Source of the DNA: JTS-RE9 sp964649195
GTDB taxonomy: Bacteria > Planctomycetota > Phycisphaerae > Phycisphaerales > Phycisphaeraceae
Direction of reading: 5' to 3'
Assembly: GCA_964649195.1 (NCBI GenBank)
Contig: CAZYPK010000049.1
Coordinates: forward strand, 1-31,398
DNA: 31,398 bases
The notes under the pieces are model-generated. The model was not told the origin of the DNA and did not search any database. It was given only the letters and a program-made list of their open reading frames with translations. Shown piece after piece: positions 14,913 to 24,410 of the stretch. Position 1 is the first letter of the stretch; the number at the start of each line of letters is the position of its first letter. A program made the position numbers and the translations under genes.

Positions 14913-17900
14913 CACTGCTTCGGCGGCGTCGCCTCGCGCACCACGGCGCCGTGTTCCTCGTTGAGCACCAGCACGGAGAACTTCTGCACGCCGCCCAGTT
15001 CATCGGTGTTGAGCGAGCTGTAATCGAACCGGCCGCGCAGGTCGGTGTAGCCGTCCTTGTAGAACTTCACCTGTCCGTTGGCGAGCTGGGCATAGACCTT
15101 CACGTAGGTGCGGGGCAGCGGTTTGGCGGTGGTGGCCTGGGTCACCCGGACCTGGCCGTAGTTTTCGATGACCTGAACGCTCATGGCGTTGCTGTAGTAG
15201 GCCCTGCTGAGCGTCTGACCGCCGCCGACGATCTCGACGAGCACGTTGCTGGTGTGGTACTTGGCGGGCAGCGGCAGCGAATGGAGCGTCGCCTTGTCGT
15301 TGAGGTTCACCGTCGCCGAGTCGTTGGGCTTGATGTAGCTGAACTCGCCGGAGAACTCCTGCACGAAGGGATTGCGGCTGAAGAGCAGCTCCACATCCAT
15401 CAGGTAATAGTTCACCTGCACCTGCTTGAGATTTTGGTAGGTGATGTTGATCTTCTTGGCCTCCACGTTGAACTCGAAGTTCGGATCGGTGGCGGCCAGC
15501 CTGGACTGGGCCTGGTCGCGGTCGTCCTTGTCGGCCACATCGACCACCTTGCCCTGGGCTTCATCAAGCTGTTTGCCGATGGCGGCGAAGGTGGTGCGCC
15601 AGCGATCGACCGGGTGGTCCTTGTGTTTCTCGGCGATGCCGCGGGCGATCTTCGGGTCGGCGTTGTAGAAGTCCAGATAAGAAGCGGTCAGGTCGTACTG
15701 AAGCGCGGTGGTCACCTTCTTCGAATCGATCATGGCGAAGAAGTCGATGGCGTCCTCCACGCGGTCCTGGAGGAGCATGTAGTAGGTGACGCCCAGCAGG
15801 TCGTCATCGCTGAGGGTCCGCTTGTACTTGAGCACATTCAGCAGGCGGTGGTATTGCCAGGCCATGCGCTCGTTGACGATCTGTCGGCGCTTGCCAAGCT
15901 GGTGGGCGCGGGCGTTGACCAGCGGGGTGTATTCCATGAATTCGAAGCTGCGGCGCTCGACGGGATCGATCGTCAGCAGCGCGCTTTCGAGCCACTGGCC
16001 GCACTGGTTGACGAAGCCGTCGCTGTGCTCGAGGTACTCGCGCACCACGGAGGGGACATTGTGCAGCAGGCCGTAGGAGAAGAGGGTGTGGTTGTAGGCG
16101 TGGCGTTGCGAGAGCAGCGCGGTCACCCTGGTGAAGAAGGCCTTGTCCTTCATGCGGAAGGCGATGCGGTCGAGGTTGATGCGGTGGAGGTTGTTGGCGT
16201 TGAGATAAGCGAACACCTCGTCATCCGTGCCGAACTGCGAAACGTAATCCCACGATTCCTTGTCCAGTTTGGAAAGCTCGTTGACCACCTTGAACTTGAA
16301 GGGCGAGGCGAAGGCGATGGCCTGCTCGTTTTTGGCCACGTGCACCGGATAATGAACATATTCGCCGGGCGCGGGGAAGTAAAAGTGGTACTCGATCGCC
16401 TGCGTGCTGAAGGCGCCAAGCTGAATGTGCGCGCCCCGGGTCTGCTGTCCGTTGGCCACCGCCATCGCGCCGACGGGCACCTGAAGCAATACATCCAGCT
16501 TCTGATTCGACGAGGTGGGATTCGTGATCACCACCTGGCAGCCGTACACAACACCGGCGAGGAACTCCTCGGTCACGTACTTGTCCATCCGCTCGTTGTT
16601 CTCGTGGCGATACCGGTCGTTGGCGCGGAAGAAGTTCTGGCTCACCAGGATCGGCGTCTGCTTGGCCACCGAGGCGGATTCCTTGATCTCCTTGTGGAAC
16701 ACCACCATCGGGCCGCCGGCGGTCAGCGTCATCTTCGCCTGGTCGTACTGGCTCTCATGCTTGCCCGCCTCGAAAGGCAGATCGAGCACCGCCAGCGCCA
16801 GCATCATCTCCGTGAAGTTCCGCGAAGCCTCTGCCAGATGCGTGGAATAGAACGGCTGAGCCGGGTTGTGCTTCGCATAGTCATTCCAGAAGGCGTTCAC
16901 GGTGACGAGATTCGCATTCTGCACTTCGATGGGCAGCTTGTAATAGTTGTTCTCCACCCATTCCTGGGTCTTGTCCAGCTTGCGGTAATACTGTCTCACA
17001 TCCTTGCGGCGGCTATCGTCATCCGCGAAGTAGCCTTTCTGAAGTTCCTTGGCCGGGGCGTTGGCGCGGCGGGCGTTTTCGCCGGCGTAATCGCGCTCCG
17101 CCTGCCTCTTCGCATCTTCCTTGCTTTCGCCCGGCGCTTCGCGGGCCTTGGCTGCCGCGGCATCGGCAAGCGGGGCGGCAGGAGCATTGGGCGGAGGCGG
17201 AGGCGCGTTTCTGCCATCGACTGCGGGCGCCGCCCCCACGGCGGGGGAGGGCGCCCGACCCGGTTGCGCGGACCGTTGGATGTCCTGCCGCATTTCGTTC
17301 ATCGAGCTCTTGAGCTTCGCCTGCGGCATCAGCTTGTCGAGCTGCTCCATGAGCGCCAGGCTGTCGCCGGTCTCCAAAGCGCTGCCTTTGAGGGCGGTCT
17401 GGTAGAGATGGTTGAACCGCTCCAGATCGGGCGGGATGAGGTCGTACAGGTCCTTCACATGCCTTGCGGTCAGCGGCTGCTCGCCCTGAATCTTCTGCGA
17501 GAGCAGGATGCGTTCCACGATGTTGAGCCGGCCATATTCCCACGCCTCGAGATAGCTTCCCGATGCGTTGTTGAGCAGCCATTGATCGACAAAGGTCTTG
17601 TCGCGCTTGTTGGCCAGGTAAGGCAGGATGACCTGGGCGAAGAACTGCGGGTCCTTCCTGAGCAGGAAGATGTTCAGCTCGTGGCAGGCATGTTTGGAGT
17701 ACATCGCCTGCTTTTCCTCCTGCTTGAGTTTGGGCCAGTTGAGGATGAAGCTGAACTCGATCAGTTTGGGATCATTCGACAATGTTGCATAAAGCGAATA
17801 AACACGGGCCAGGGTGTCGTAGGCTTCGAACTTGCCGGTGGTGATGTCGCTCAGGATGAACTTGCCATCCTTGCCGACGATGGAGATCTGTTTCTGCTCG

Positions 17901-18211
17901 GTGAAGTGCTTCGCGGGATCGAGGCCGTTGATCAGGCGAAGATCAACGAACTCATTTTTACCTTCAGGCAAAGCGAGGTAACGATAAGCGGTGTTCTGCG
18001 GATCGACGGCGACGACGGTCAGTTGCTGGTGGTCGCCCAGGTCGGTTCGCTTGATGGTGATCAGTCCGTTCTTGTCGGCGGTGAGGTTGAGCAGGACCGC
18101 CGAGGTCTGGCCGAGGAAGTCGAGGTTGGCGAAGTCGTTCCTGCTTCCGGCCTGAGCGCCATGCCCACGGGAGCGGCCGCCTTCACTGGGGCGATTGCCG
18201 CCGCGGCCGAA
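14912..18211 (-). CDS. Giant alpha-2-macroglobulin-like secreted protein, C-terminal part (5' side cut by scaffold gap)
   Basis: About 1,099 codons continue the protein that starts at 21350. The first residues after the gap (FGRGGNRPSEGGRSRGHG) are Gly/Arg/Ser-rich like the last ones before it (GGDDFFGRWRR), so one linker spans the gap. The frame differs between the two sides because a 10-N gap has arbitrary length. The minus frame formally continues through the Ns to an ATG near 18406, but those residues are a false reading of the upstream exon. The part opens with beta domains (QTSAVLLNLTADKNGLITIK), then a long helical region. A Pro/Ala-rich linker (about 17010-17260) leads to more helical and beta segments, for example YYLMDVELLFSRNPFVQEF and YKDGYTDLRGRFDYSSLNTD near the end. 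No CGEQ thioester is present. The stop is followed immediately by a palindrome. Confidence 0.75.
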   Translation of the reverse strand, partial: FGRGGNRPSEGGRSRGHGAQAGSRNDFANLDFLGQTSAVLLNLTADKNGLITIKRTDLGDHQQLTVVAVDPQNTAYRYLALPEGKNEFVDLRLINGLDPAKHFTEQKQISIVGKDGKFILSDITTGKFEAYDTLARVYSLYATLSNDPKLIEFSFILNWPKLKQEEKQAMYSKHACHELNIFLLRKDPQFFAQVILPYLANKRDKTFVDQWLLNNASGSYLEAWEYGRLNIVERILLSQKIQGEQPLTARHVKDLYDLIPPDLERFNHLYQTALKGSALETGDSLALMEQLDKLMPQAKLKSSMNEMRQDIQRSAQPGRAPSPAVGAAPAVDGRNAPPPPPNAPAAPLADAAAAKAREAPGESKEDAKRQAERDYAGENARRANAPAKELQKGYFADDDSRRKDVRQYYRKLDKTQEWVENNYYKLPIEVQNANLVTVNAFWNDYAKHNPAQPFYSTHLAEASRNFTEMMLALAVLDLPFEAGKHESQYDQAKMTLTAGGPMVVFHKEIKESASVAKQTPILVSQNFFRANDRYRHENNERMDKYVTEEFLAGVVYGCQVVITNPTSSNQKLDVLLQVPVGAMAVANGQQTRGAHIQLGAFSTQAIEYHFYFPAPGEYVHYPVHVAKNEQAIAFASPFKFKVVNELSKLDKESWDYVSQFGTDDEVFAYLNANNLHRINLDRIAFRMKDKAFFTRVTALLSQRHAYNHTLFSYGLLHNVPSVVREYLEHSDGFVNQCGQWLESALLTIDPVERRSFEFMEYTPLVNARAHQLGKRRQIVNERMAWQYHRLLNVLKYKRTLSDDDLLGVTYYMLLQDRVEDAIDFFAMIDSKKVTTALQYDLTASYLDFYNADPKIARGIAEKHKDHPVDRWRTTFAAIGKQLDEAQGKVVDVADKDDRDQAQSRLAATDPNFEFNVEAKKINITYQNLKQVQVNYYLMDVELLFSRNPFVQEFSGEFSYIKPNDSATVNLNDKATLHSLPLPAKYHTSNVLVEIVGGGQTLSRAYYSNAMSVQVIENYGQVRVTQATTAKPLPRTYVKVYAQLANGQVKFYKDGYTDLRGRFDYSSLNTDELGGVQKFSVLVLNEEHGAVVREATPPKQ

Positions 18212-18221
18212 NNNNNNNNNN
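18212..18221. other. Assembly gap (10 Ns) inside the giant gene
   Basis: Ten Ns of presumably arbitrary length interrupt the coding sequence in a glycine-rich, GC-rich linker. The two flanking frames are offset, which the unknown gap length explains. Confidence 0.95.
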
Positions 18222-21200
18222 ACGCCGCCACCGGCCGAAGAAATCATCCCCGCCCTGGGCGATCTGTTCGCCGGTCTCGGTGGCGCGAATGGCCCAGGGG
18301 TTGAGCAGCAGACCCGGACGGGCGAGCATGTTGCCCGGATAGATGCGCATGTACTTTCGTTCGAGAATGTATCGATACTCATCCCCGATGTTGCGGCCGG
18401 CGACATACGCCGACTTCGTGCGGCCCAGAGTCATCAGGTAAGGCTCCGGGTCCTTGATCTGCCCCAGATTCCCGGCGGCGGAGAAGGCCGGCTGCACGCG
18501 GGTGGCGTAAACGTGGACGCGGGCGAAGGGGCCGGCGTTCTGGAGCTTGATCTGCACTTCCTCTCCGCCTGCGGTCACCGATTCGATCTGAAGCGGAGCG
18601 GGGTTGCGGACCTCCAGATTGCGATAGTCGCCAAGCACATGGCCGTCGCGCTCAATGCCCTGGGTCAGGCGGAGCAGCACGCGGGTGTTGCTGTCCTTGA
18701 GCAGCAGGTCGTAATCGCCGCGCGGAAGATCATCGATCTTCAGGAAACCATTCACCACGGTGGCGCTCTTGAGACGATCGGCGACGAAGGTGTTGCCTCG
18801 CAGTTCCAGCAGTGAAACGAGCGATGGATCAAGCTTGTTGCCCGCCATGAAGGGCACCTGGATCGGTTGTCCCACCTTGGCGTGGATGGTGGAGTGGTAA
18901 CTGTGGCCATCGATGAGGATGGGCCACTGCCGGCTGGTGCCTTCGGGACCGGTCGCCTGAACCCAGGCGATGTCGGTGAGGCTGCCAAGCTTGACGCGGC
19001 CCAGGGCGTCGGTCTGCACGGTGACGTGAACGGGATCGCGGAAGTCGCGATGCTTGACGATCAGTTGCAGCGGGCGGTTGGCCTTGGGTTCGCCGGTCTT
19101 GCCCAGCAGGTCGATGACGTAGCCGCCGGCCGTCGCGGCAAAGTGCAGGTCTTCCACGCGATCGGTGCGGTCGATTTCGTTGAAGGCGAACTGCGCCCCG
19201 GCCGCCAGATCAATCTTCTGTCCGCGGCTGAGGTTCTGCACCCTGGCCTTGAGTTGGAACTGAAGCTGCGCCAGTCGATCGGGCACGGTGAACTCATGCA
19301 CCGCATCTCGGTCTTCGTGGAGCTTGAAATCGGAGACTTCCTTGGTGGAGGCGACGCCGTCGAGGTCGATCGAGTTGATGACCAGCGTGACGTTCTCCAG
19401 CACCTTCATGCCCACGGGCGTGCCGTTGAGATAAAGCTGCGGACGGACGAGCACGTTGGCCTTCCTGCGTTTGATGATCTGTTCGCGATCGACGTGGATG
19501 CCCGCTTCCAGGCTGTATTGCTCGGATTCCTGGTTGAAGCTGTCCAGCGAGGTGAACTGGCCATGGCGCAGGACGATGGCGGCGCTGCCGGGCTGGTTGC
19601 TGAAGGGGACGGTGATCAGGCCGTCTTGGTCGGCTGTATATTCGTGGCCCGCAAGCCAGAGGGAGGCATTCCTGAGGTGCTCGTTCTTTTCGTTGAGCAC
19701 GGTGAACACGTGGCCGGCCACGGAGGTGCGGGCGACGTAACGCAGCTTGCCCTTGCGCACCAGCACGCGGCTGCTCTTGCCGTTGCCGATGAAGTCGATC
19801 ACGTAAACGCCGGGCTTGTTCAGCTCGGCGAACTCGAAATGCCGCTTCACACGGCGGATCGGGGCGTCGTTGTAAGTGAGCGTCGTGGAGGTGTTGGCGA
19901 CCAGGCCGTCGAGGTTGATGTCGGTATCGACTTCGCGCCGGTTGTCGCGATAGAAGTTGGCGGCATTGATTTCATACACCTTCACGATCAGCGTCTTGAC
20001 GTTCTTGACCATCAGATCGAGGCTGACCGCCTCTTCGGTCAGGAACAGTTCCTTGTTGGTGAAGGTGAAATCCAGATCGATGCGGTCCTTGATCTGCTGC
20101 ACCAGGTGCGGCGGCAGCATGGAGTACCACCGCTCGGGATCGCCCAGGCCGCTCACCAGCTTCACCTCGGCGAAGTTGTGGTTGAGATACACATCGTTGA
20201 TGTAGGTCTCGTAGGCCTTGGTGCTTTCATCGTTCACGAAATAGTGATGCAGATAGCTGCGGATCAGCGGCTCATCGTTGCCGATGATCGGGAGCATGGT
20301 CACCGGCTGATAGTTGGCGTTGAGATCGCATGGATGCTTTCGGCGTTCCTCCAGCTCCATGTATTTGTTGTTGATATAGGTGACATATTTCGGCAGCGAG
20401 ATGTAAGCCATGAACCGCTTGCGATCGTAGTTGTCCTGCGTACGATCGAAGACCATGCGGTGGTAGAGGACATGGGCTTTGAGGGAGTTGAAGGCGGGAC
20501 CGAGCTTGCCGGTGAAGGCTTCAAGACGATCGAGATAGGCGATATATTCCCCCGCGTCGTTTCGCCAGTCGATGTCGGGGTTGGGGTGCAGCTTGGTGAT
20601 GTAGGTATTGATGAAGTTTGTGTTGTTCATCAACTCAGGCATCTGCCTGGCGAGGTCATCAAGCTGGGCGAGCAGGAGTTGTTTGTGGATATTGATCGAG
20701 CCGAAGCCGTCGGTGTGTATGTAGCGCAGGTCGCCCAGGACCAGGGCGGTCATGTTGGCGTGGTCCGGCCGCTGGAGCCGCTGGAGCAGTTGCCTGCGGA
20801 CGCCTTCATTCAGATTGGTCTTGGCCAGCCAGTCGAGGGCGGTGTCTTCAAACCCGTTGAGGCTGGCGCCGTGGCGTTGCAGGGCGATGGGGGTCAGGCG
20901 ATCGCGGGAGATGAGGTTGGGATCGAGCGCGGTGGGGTGATTGGTCTTTTGATTGAGCTGATCGCGTGAATGATTGAAGTGAACATTGAGCCGTTGGCGC
21001 AGATAGCCGAGTGTTTCCTGCTGGTTCTTTTCGTAATTGAGCAGGGCCTGGCGGTTCATGATCTCCCACATGCGCGGGGACCAGTTGCGCTGCTTGTTCG
21101 GATCGACGCGGGCTTTCCATGCGTCGAGCGTCGCAGTCACCTTGTCGTACTGCTGCGTGTTCTGGTAGTGCAGGCAGTGGTAGTAGTAATAATCCTCCGT

Positions 21201-21350
21201 GCCGGGGATCAGTTGCTTGAGCGCCTCGGCGCGGTCCTTGGCCAGGGCGAAATCCTCGACATAACTCACCTCGGCGGCGCGGGCGAGCGGCTGAAAAAGG
21301 GCAAGGGCGGAAAAGGCCAGACCCATGAGGAAGGGAAGACGATTCATCAT
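18222..21350 (-). CDS. Giant alpha-2-macroglobulin-like secreted protein, N-terminal part
   Basis: About 1,043 codons up to the gap. The start is ATG 21350 or the adjacent ATG 21347, with AAAGGA just upstream. A signal peptide (MMNRLPFLMGLAFSALALFQ, ending LARAAE) sends the protein out of the cytoplasm. Residues about 30-440 are helical. From about 440 on, MG-like beta domains follow: LFLTEEAVSLDLMVKNVKTL, then KPGVYVIDFIGNGKSSRVLV, then VFTVLNEKNEHLRNASLWLA and TADQDGLITVPFSNQPGSAA. These follow the order of the early macroglobulin domains in bacterial alpha-2-macroglobulins. Later segments (IDLDGVASTKEVSDFKLHED, TVQTDALGRVKLGSLTDIAW) look similar. The known family traps proteases through a thioester; none is seen here, so protease binding by another route or a structural envelope role is possible. 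The full protein has at least 2,140 residues. Confidence 0.75.
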
Positions 21351-21489
21351 TCGATCCTTTCAACGGAAGCCAGGGCGGCGCAGAGAAGGTCGCGCGACCA
21401 TTGCGTGGATAGACGCATGGCGGGAACAATGGTTCAATCAAAATCGGATGAATCGGAAGGATTGCGGGAGATGAGGAAAATATCGGACA

Positions 21490-21705
21490 TCACGGCAGGG
21501 GCTTTTCGGGTCGAATCAGATCGCGCGGATCACATTGCAGCGCCTGGGCAATCGCGTCGAGCGTCGCCAGCGTGATGTTGGCCCGCCGACCGTTTACAAT
21601 GTCGTTCCACACCTGTTTTCCCCGGAGTCCCGCGGCGCGTGCCGCCTCTTCCTGAGTCAACCCGATGCGGCGGCGGGCCGCTTCCATGAAATCGGTGTCC
21701 AACAT
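21490..21705 (-). CDS. XRE-family HTH protein, probable controller (C) protein of the adjacent R-M system
   Basis: The product has 71 aa from ATG 21705 (MLDTDFMEAARRRIGLTQEE). The frame is open 16 residues further up, without a convincing start. The helix-turn-helix covers RIGLTQEEAARAAGLRGKQV and the following recognition helix region (WNDIVNGRRANITLATLDAI), closing with AQALQCDPRDLIRPE. This is a single-domain XRE repressor of the size typical of restriction-modification controller proteins, which bind C-boxes and time endonuclease expression. It is divergent from the methyltransferase gene, and the 109-base gap between them holds a promoter and a C-box-like sequence. The C-protein role is inferred from position; an antitoxin-type regulator is the main alternative. 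Confidence 0.75.
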   Translation of the reverse strand: MLDTDFMEAARRRIGLTQEEAARAAGLRGKQVWNDIVNGRRANITLATLDAIAQALQCDPRDLIRPEKPLP

Positions 21706-21741
21706 GCCCGAAGAATACCACGTTCCCGGCAACCGCAGCGA

Positions 21742-21771
21742 TTGACAATCCATCCCGATCGCGGGTACACT
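21742..21771 (+). promoter_or_regulatory. Probable promoter of the methyltransferase gene
   Basis: TTGACA (21742-21747) is followed after 18 bases by TACACT (21766-21771); TATAGA at 21773 is an alternative -10. The start point would be about 30-35 bases before the ATG at 21815. Confidence 0.5.
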
Positions 21772-21793
21772 TATAGAAGTATCCGTGCGATTC
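21766..21793. promoter_or_regulatory. Possible C-box (controller-protein operator)
   Basis: The stretch holds ACTTATAG, a dyad ACTT-ATAG-AAGT (21769-21780), and TCCGTGCGAT. From memory, operators of C proteins such as C.Esp1396I contain GACTTATAGTCCGTG, which is strikingly similar in content. It overlaps the proposed -10, as expected for a repressor site. The match is by eye. Confidence 0.35.
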
Positions 21794-21814
21794 CCCTACT
21801 CGTCTGGAAAACAT

Positions 21815-22594
21815 ATGGCGACCACACCTGCCGCTCAAGATGTTCTTTTCCCGCTTGCAGCCGAAAGCGACTCGAAAAAACGGGTGCAAGGCGGTGTCGC
21901 CTCGACGGACGTGCTTCTTTCAGCCCATCTTGGGGGGAATGCGGACCTTTTTCCGCAGATTCTGAAACTGCACGTTCCCGAAGGCGCGGTCATCGCGGAT
22001 GTCACCTTCGGAGGAGGCGTATTCTGGCGCAAGGTCGATCGAAGCAAATATACATTGAAGGCTTCGGACATTGCGGACGGCATTGATTGCCGCGCGCTTC
22101 CTTACGACGACAATTCCATGGACTGTGTTGTTCTCGATCCGCCATACATGGAGGGGTTCTTTCGGAAAACGACGAGCCATAAGGCGGGCGGGGGCACCCA
22201 TGCCGCGTTTCGGAACTACTATTCAAACGGCGATGAATCAGCCGAGAGTTCCGCCAAGTGGCACGCGGCGGTTGCCGCACTCTATTATGAGGCGGGCAGG
22301 GAGGCCCATCGGGTGCTGAAGGATAACGGCGTCTTCATCGTCAAATGTCAGGATGAAGTGAGCGCCAACAAACAATGGCTGACCCATATCGAAATATACA
22401 ATCGATACAAAGAGTACGGTTTTTATTGCAAGGACCTCTTCGTCGTCGTGCGGGACAATCGTCCCGTCGTTGCCCGCCTGAAGAAACAGGTCCATGCGCG
22501 GAAAAACCATTCCTATTTTTTGATCTTCGTCAAATTGAAGGCCAAACGCAGTCGAGTCCGAAACAGGGATTCAGAGGAAGCGAAAGCTATTTGA
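21815..22594 (+). CDS. DNA amino-methyltransferase (DPPY type) of a Type II R-M system
   Basis: The product has 259 aa from ATG 21815 (MATTPAAQDVLFPLAAE); an ATG at 21785 would fall at the proposed transcription start. Motif I for S-adenosylmethionine binding is ADVTFGGGVFW (61-71). SDIADGIDCRALPYDDNSMD follows, and the catalytic DPPY motif is at 108-111 (VVLDPPYMEGFF). DPPY marks enzymes that methylate the exocyclic amino group of adenine, or of cytosine at N4. EAHRVLKDNGVFIVKCQD is the conserved beta strand after motif IV. The C-terminal part is basic and probably helps target recognition. The gene converges on the endonuclease gene, overlapping its 3' end by eight bases. It protects host DNA against that enzyme; the target sequence cannot be read from the protein. 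Confidence 0.88.
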   Translation: MATTPAAQDVLFPLAAESDSKKRVQGGVASTDVLLSAHLGGNADLFPQILKLHVPEGAVIADVTFGGGVFWRKVDRSKYTLKASDIADGIDCRALPYDDNSMDCVVLDPPYMEGFFRKTTSHKAGGGTHAAFRNYYSNGDESAESSAKWHAAVAALYYEAGREAHRVLKDNGVFIVKCQDEVSANKQWLTHIEIYNRYKEYGFYCKDLFVVVRDNRPVVARLKKQVHARKNHSYFLIFVKLKAKRSRVRNRDSEEAKAI

Positions 22595-23336
22595 CGCGGC
22601 GCTTCAAAATACCGTCAAAAACGGTGAACGGGTTCTCCGCAAACGGCGGCTTGGGCGGCCAGGAAACGGGCACAAGCGTCGCCAGGAGCGCGGCACGCTG
22701 CGCATCCGTGTATTTTTTATGGTTGCTGCGAGGCAGATCATCGTTCGCCGCGAACGCGAACTCCCATACGCCCCGGAAGCCGAAGCAATTGACGGCAAGA
22801 ACATCGAATTCGCCCGCAAGCAGGCATGTCGTATTCAGTTGTGTTCCATCCGCGAAGGTGACGATCCGCCTGTCGCTGCCGTCGCACTGCGCCTTGCCGA
22901 GGAATGTCCCGTCGCTCTTCGCGACCGTCATCGCCGATTGGAGCGACTTGACTTCGATCGACAGTTCCCGCCCCTTGTAGATGATGATGCGATCACCTTT
23001 CTTTTTTCGGTTGTGATCGTCCGGCTTGACCGTATATGTAACGTCCGGGCGCCTGAGCCATAGACGGGTGAAATGATATTCCGCAACGTATCCGAAAAGC
23101 ATTCCGCGCAAGCTCGGAACGCCATCGATGAGTTCCGTCAAAATCTCCTCGTCAATGCTCCATCGCTTTAGAATGCTCTCCCTTGCCTGGGCCCGGTTGC
23201 GCGGCGCTGATGCACGAAGGTCGGGCAGCTCGTCCAGGAGAATTTCGATTTCTTCGGGCGTAAGTCCGAGACGCTTGATTATTTCCTGGGCGCTGGAAAT
23301 AAGACCTCCTTTGATTCCTTCGGGATCATGCCTCAT
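22587..23336 (-). CDS. Putative Type II restriction endonuclease (PD-(D/E)XK)
   Basis: The product has 249 aa from ATG 23336, 17 bases after the dapB stop. Starts further up would run into dapB and give an unlikely Arg/Cys-rich N-terminus. The N-terminal region is helical (LTPEEIEILLDELPDL, IDEEILTELIDGVPSL). The nuclease core is KKGDRIIIYKGRELSIEVKS (residues 112-131), with D115 and E128-x-K130 forming the PD-(D/E)XK metal site; E86 in EYHFTRLW may be the accessory acid. The gene lies tail to tail with the DPPY methyltransferase and near the XRE controller, a standard Type II arrangement. It follows dapB on the same strand, so read-through from dapB is possible. The specificity is unknown. 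I recognise the fold signature and context, not a named enzyme. Confidence 0.78.
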   Translation of the reverse strand: MRHDPEGIKGGLISSAQEIIKRLGLTPEEIEILLDELPDLRASAPRNRAQARESILKRWSIDEEILTELIDGVPSLRGMLFGYVAEYHFTRLWLRRPDVTYTVKPDDHNRKKKGDRIIIYKGRELSIEVKSLQSAMTVAKSDGTFLGKAQCDGSDRRIVTFADGTQLNTTCLLAGEFDVLAVNCFGFRGVWEFAFAANDDLPRSNHKKYTDAQRAALLATLVPVSWPPKPPFAENPFTVFDGILKRRVK

Positions 23337-23353
23337 GCAGCAAGATGAATCGT

Positions 23354-24208
23354 TTACAACCCCAGCACATCCTTCATGCCGTACCGCCCGGCGGGTTTGC
23401 CGGCGAGCCACTTGGCGGCGCGGAGGGCGCCGCGGGCGAACACATCGCGCGTCGAGGCGACATGGGTGAGCGAAAGTTCTTCGCCGATGGTTCCGAAGCT
23501 GATGGTGTGCTTGCCGACGATGTCGCCGGAGCGGACCGCGTGCATGCCGATCTCGCCGCGCTGCCGGGGGACATGGGCGCCCAACCGGCCATGCACGAGG
23601 TCATCGGTCATCGACTTGCCCGTCGCTTCGCAGACGGCTTGTGCGATAGCCAGCGCGGTGCCGCTGGGGGCGTCGGCTTTCATGCGGTGGTGGGCTTCGA
23701 CGATTTCGATGTCGTAATCATCACCAAGTTGCCGGGCGACCTGGGCGGCCAGACCCAGCAGCAGATTGACGCCCAGGCTCATGTTGGCGGCTTGAAGAAT
23801 GGGGATGGTTTTCGCCGCCTCGTCGATGAGCAGATGATCGTCGGCGGTGAGGCCGGTGGTGCCGATGACCAGGGCGACCTTGTTTTCCAGACACCGCCTG
23901 ATGGCAACGCGGGTGGCGGCAGGCACGGTGAAATCGATCATCGCCTGCGCCGCGCCCGGCATCAGCTCATCCGAAATCGGCGTGCCGATGGCGGCCACCC
24001 CGGCGAGGACGCCCGCATCCTCTCCGAGCGCCGGCTGCCCTGCCGCCTCCAGCGCCGCGACGATGCGAAGGCCATCATCCTCGGCCCCCAGCGCGACGAG
24101 CCTTCGCCCCATGCGGCCGGCGGCGCCGTTGATCGCCAGGCGACAAAAGGAGGCATCAAAGGTTCCGGAAACGGCGGCGGATTGGGATGACATGTCGGAA
24201 AAGTCCAT
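23354..24208 (-). CDS. dapB: 4-hydroxy-tetrahydrodipicolinate reductase
   Basis: The product has 284 aa. The enzyme reduces 4-hydroxy-tetrahydrodipicolinate with NAD(P)H in the lysine and meso-diaminopimelate pathway, in the cytoplasm. The dinucleotide-binding loop is INGAAGRMGRR (26-36). IDFTVPAATR (91-100) and IGTTGLTADD (115-124) are conserved. The catalytic signature EAHHRMKADAPSGTA (171-185) contains the general acid His and the substrate-binding Lys. HAVRSGDIVGKHTISFGT is the C-terminal substrate domain. The start at ATG 24208 (MDFSDMSSQ) is preferred over the far upstream ATG at 24340, which would add a tail foreign to the family; ATG 24193 is also possible. The length fits the family's 240-290 range. 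The gene is divergent from the TPR-like gene at 24411. Confidence 0.93.
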   Translation of the reverse strand: MDFSDMSSQSAAVSGTFDASFCRLAINGAAGRMGRRLVALGAEDDGLRIVAALEAAGQPALGEDAGVLAGVAAIGTPISDELMPGAAQAMIDFTVPAATRVAIRRCLENKVALVIGTTGLTADDHLLIDEAAKTIPILQAANMSLGVNLLLGLAAQVARQLGDDYDIEIVEAHHRMKADAPSGTALAIAQAVCEATGKSMTDDLVHGRLGAHVPRQRGEIGMHAVRSGDIVGKHTISFGTIGEELSLTHVASTRDVFARGALRAAKWLAGKPAGRYGMKDVLGL

Positions 24209-24289
24209 CGGGCCATTTATAAGGTTGATCAACCTGCGATTTTCAAGAATAGGGAACTCGCCGCCGCACGGCAAACGCAGCCCATCTCT

Positions 24290-24298
24290 GCTATAATG
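24290..24298 (+). promoter_or_regulatory. Extended -10 promoter for the TPR-like gene
   Basis: TGCTATAAT matches the extended -10 consensus (TGn before TATAAT at 24293-24298). No good -35 is seen, as usual for extended -10 promoters. The start point near 24305 would give a leader of about 105 bases before the ATG at 24411. Confidence 0.5.
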
Positions 24299-24410
24299 CC
24301 CGGTTGTTGGTTCACACGGTTCTCGATGTGGATTCATCACCCTCCCAACGACCGCTGAAGCAGTGACCGGCGGCCGGCAACCTCATCCATCCTCTTTCCT
24401 GTGAGTGAAC

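Noticed and set aside
14951..18304. Very long open frame on the plus strand across the giant gene
   Set aside because: It is antisense to the macroglobulin-like gene and made of Val/Leu/His/Gly-rich sequence typical of the complement of GC-rich coding DNA; it also reads through the Ns.
18183..18406. Two separate overlapping giant genes
   Set aside because: The overlap exists only because both frames read through a 10-N gap; the Gly-rich linker on both sides supports one gene.
18867..20969. 700-codon plus-strand open frame
   Set aside because: Antisense shadow of the same gene, with no start signal or recognisable domain.
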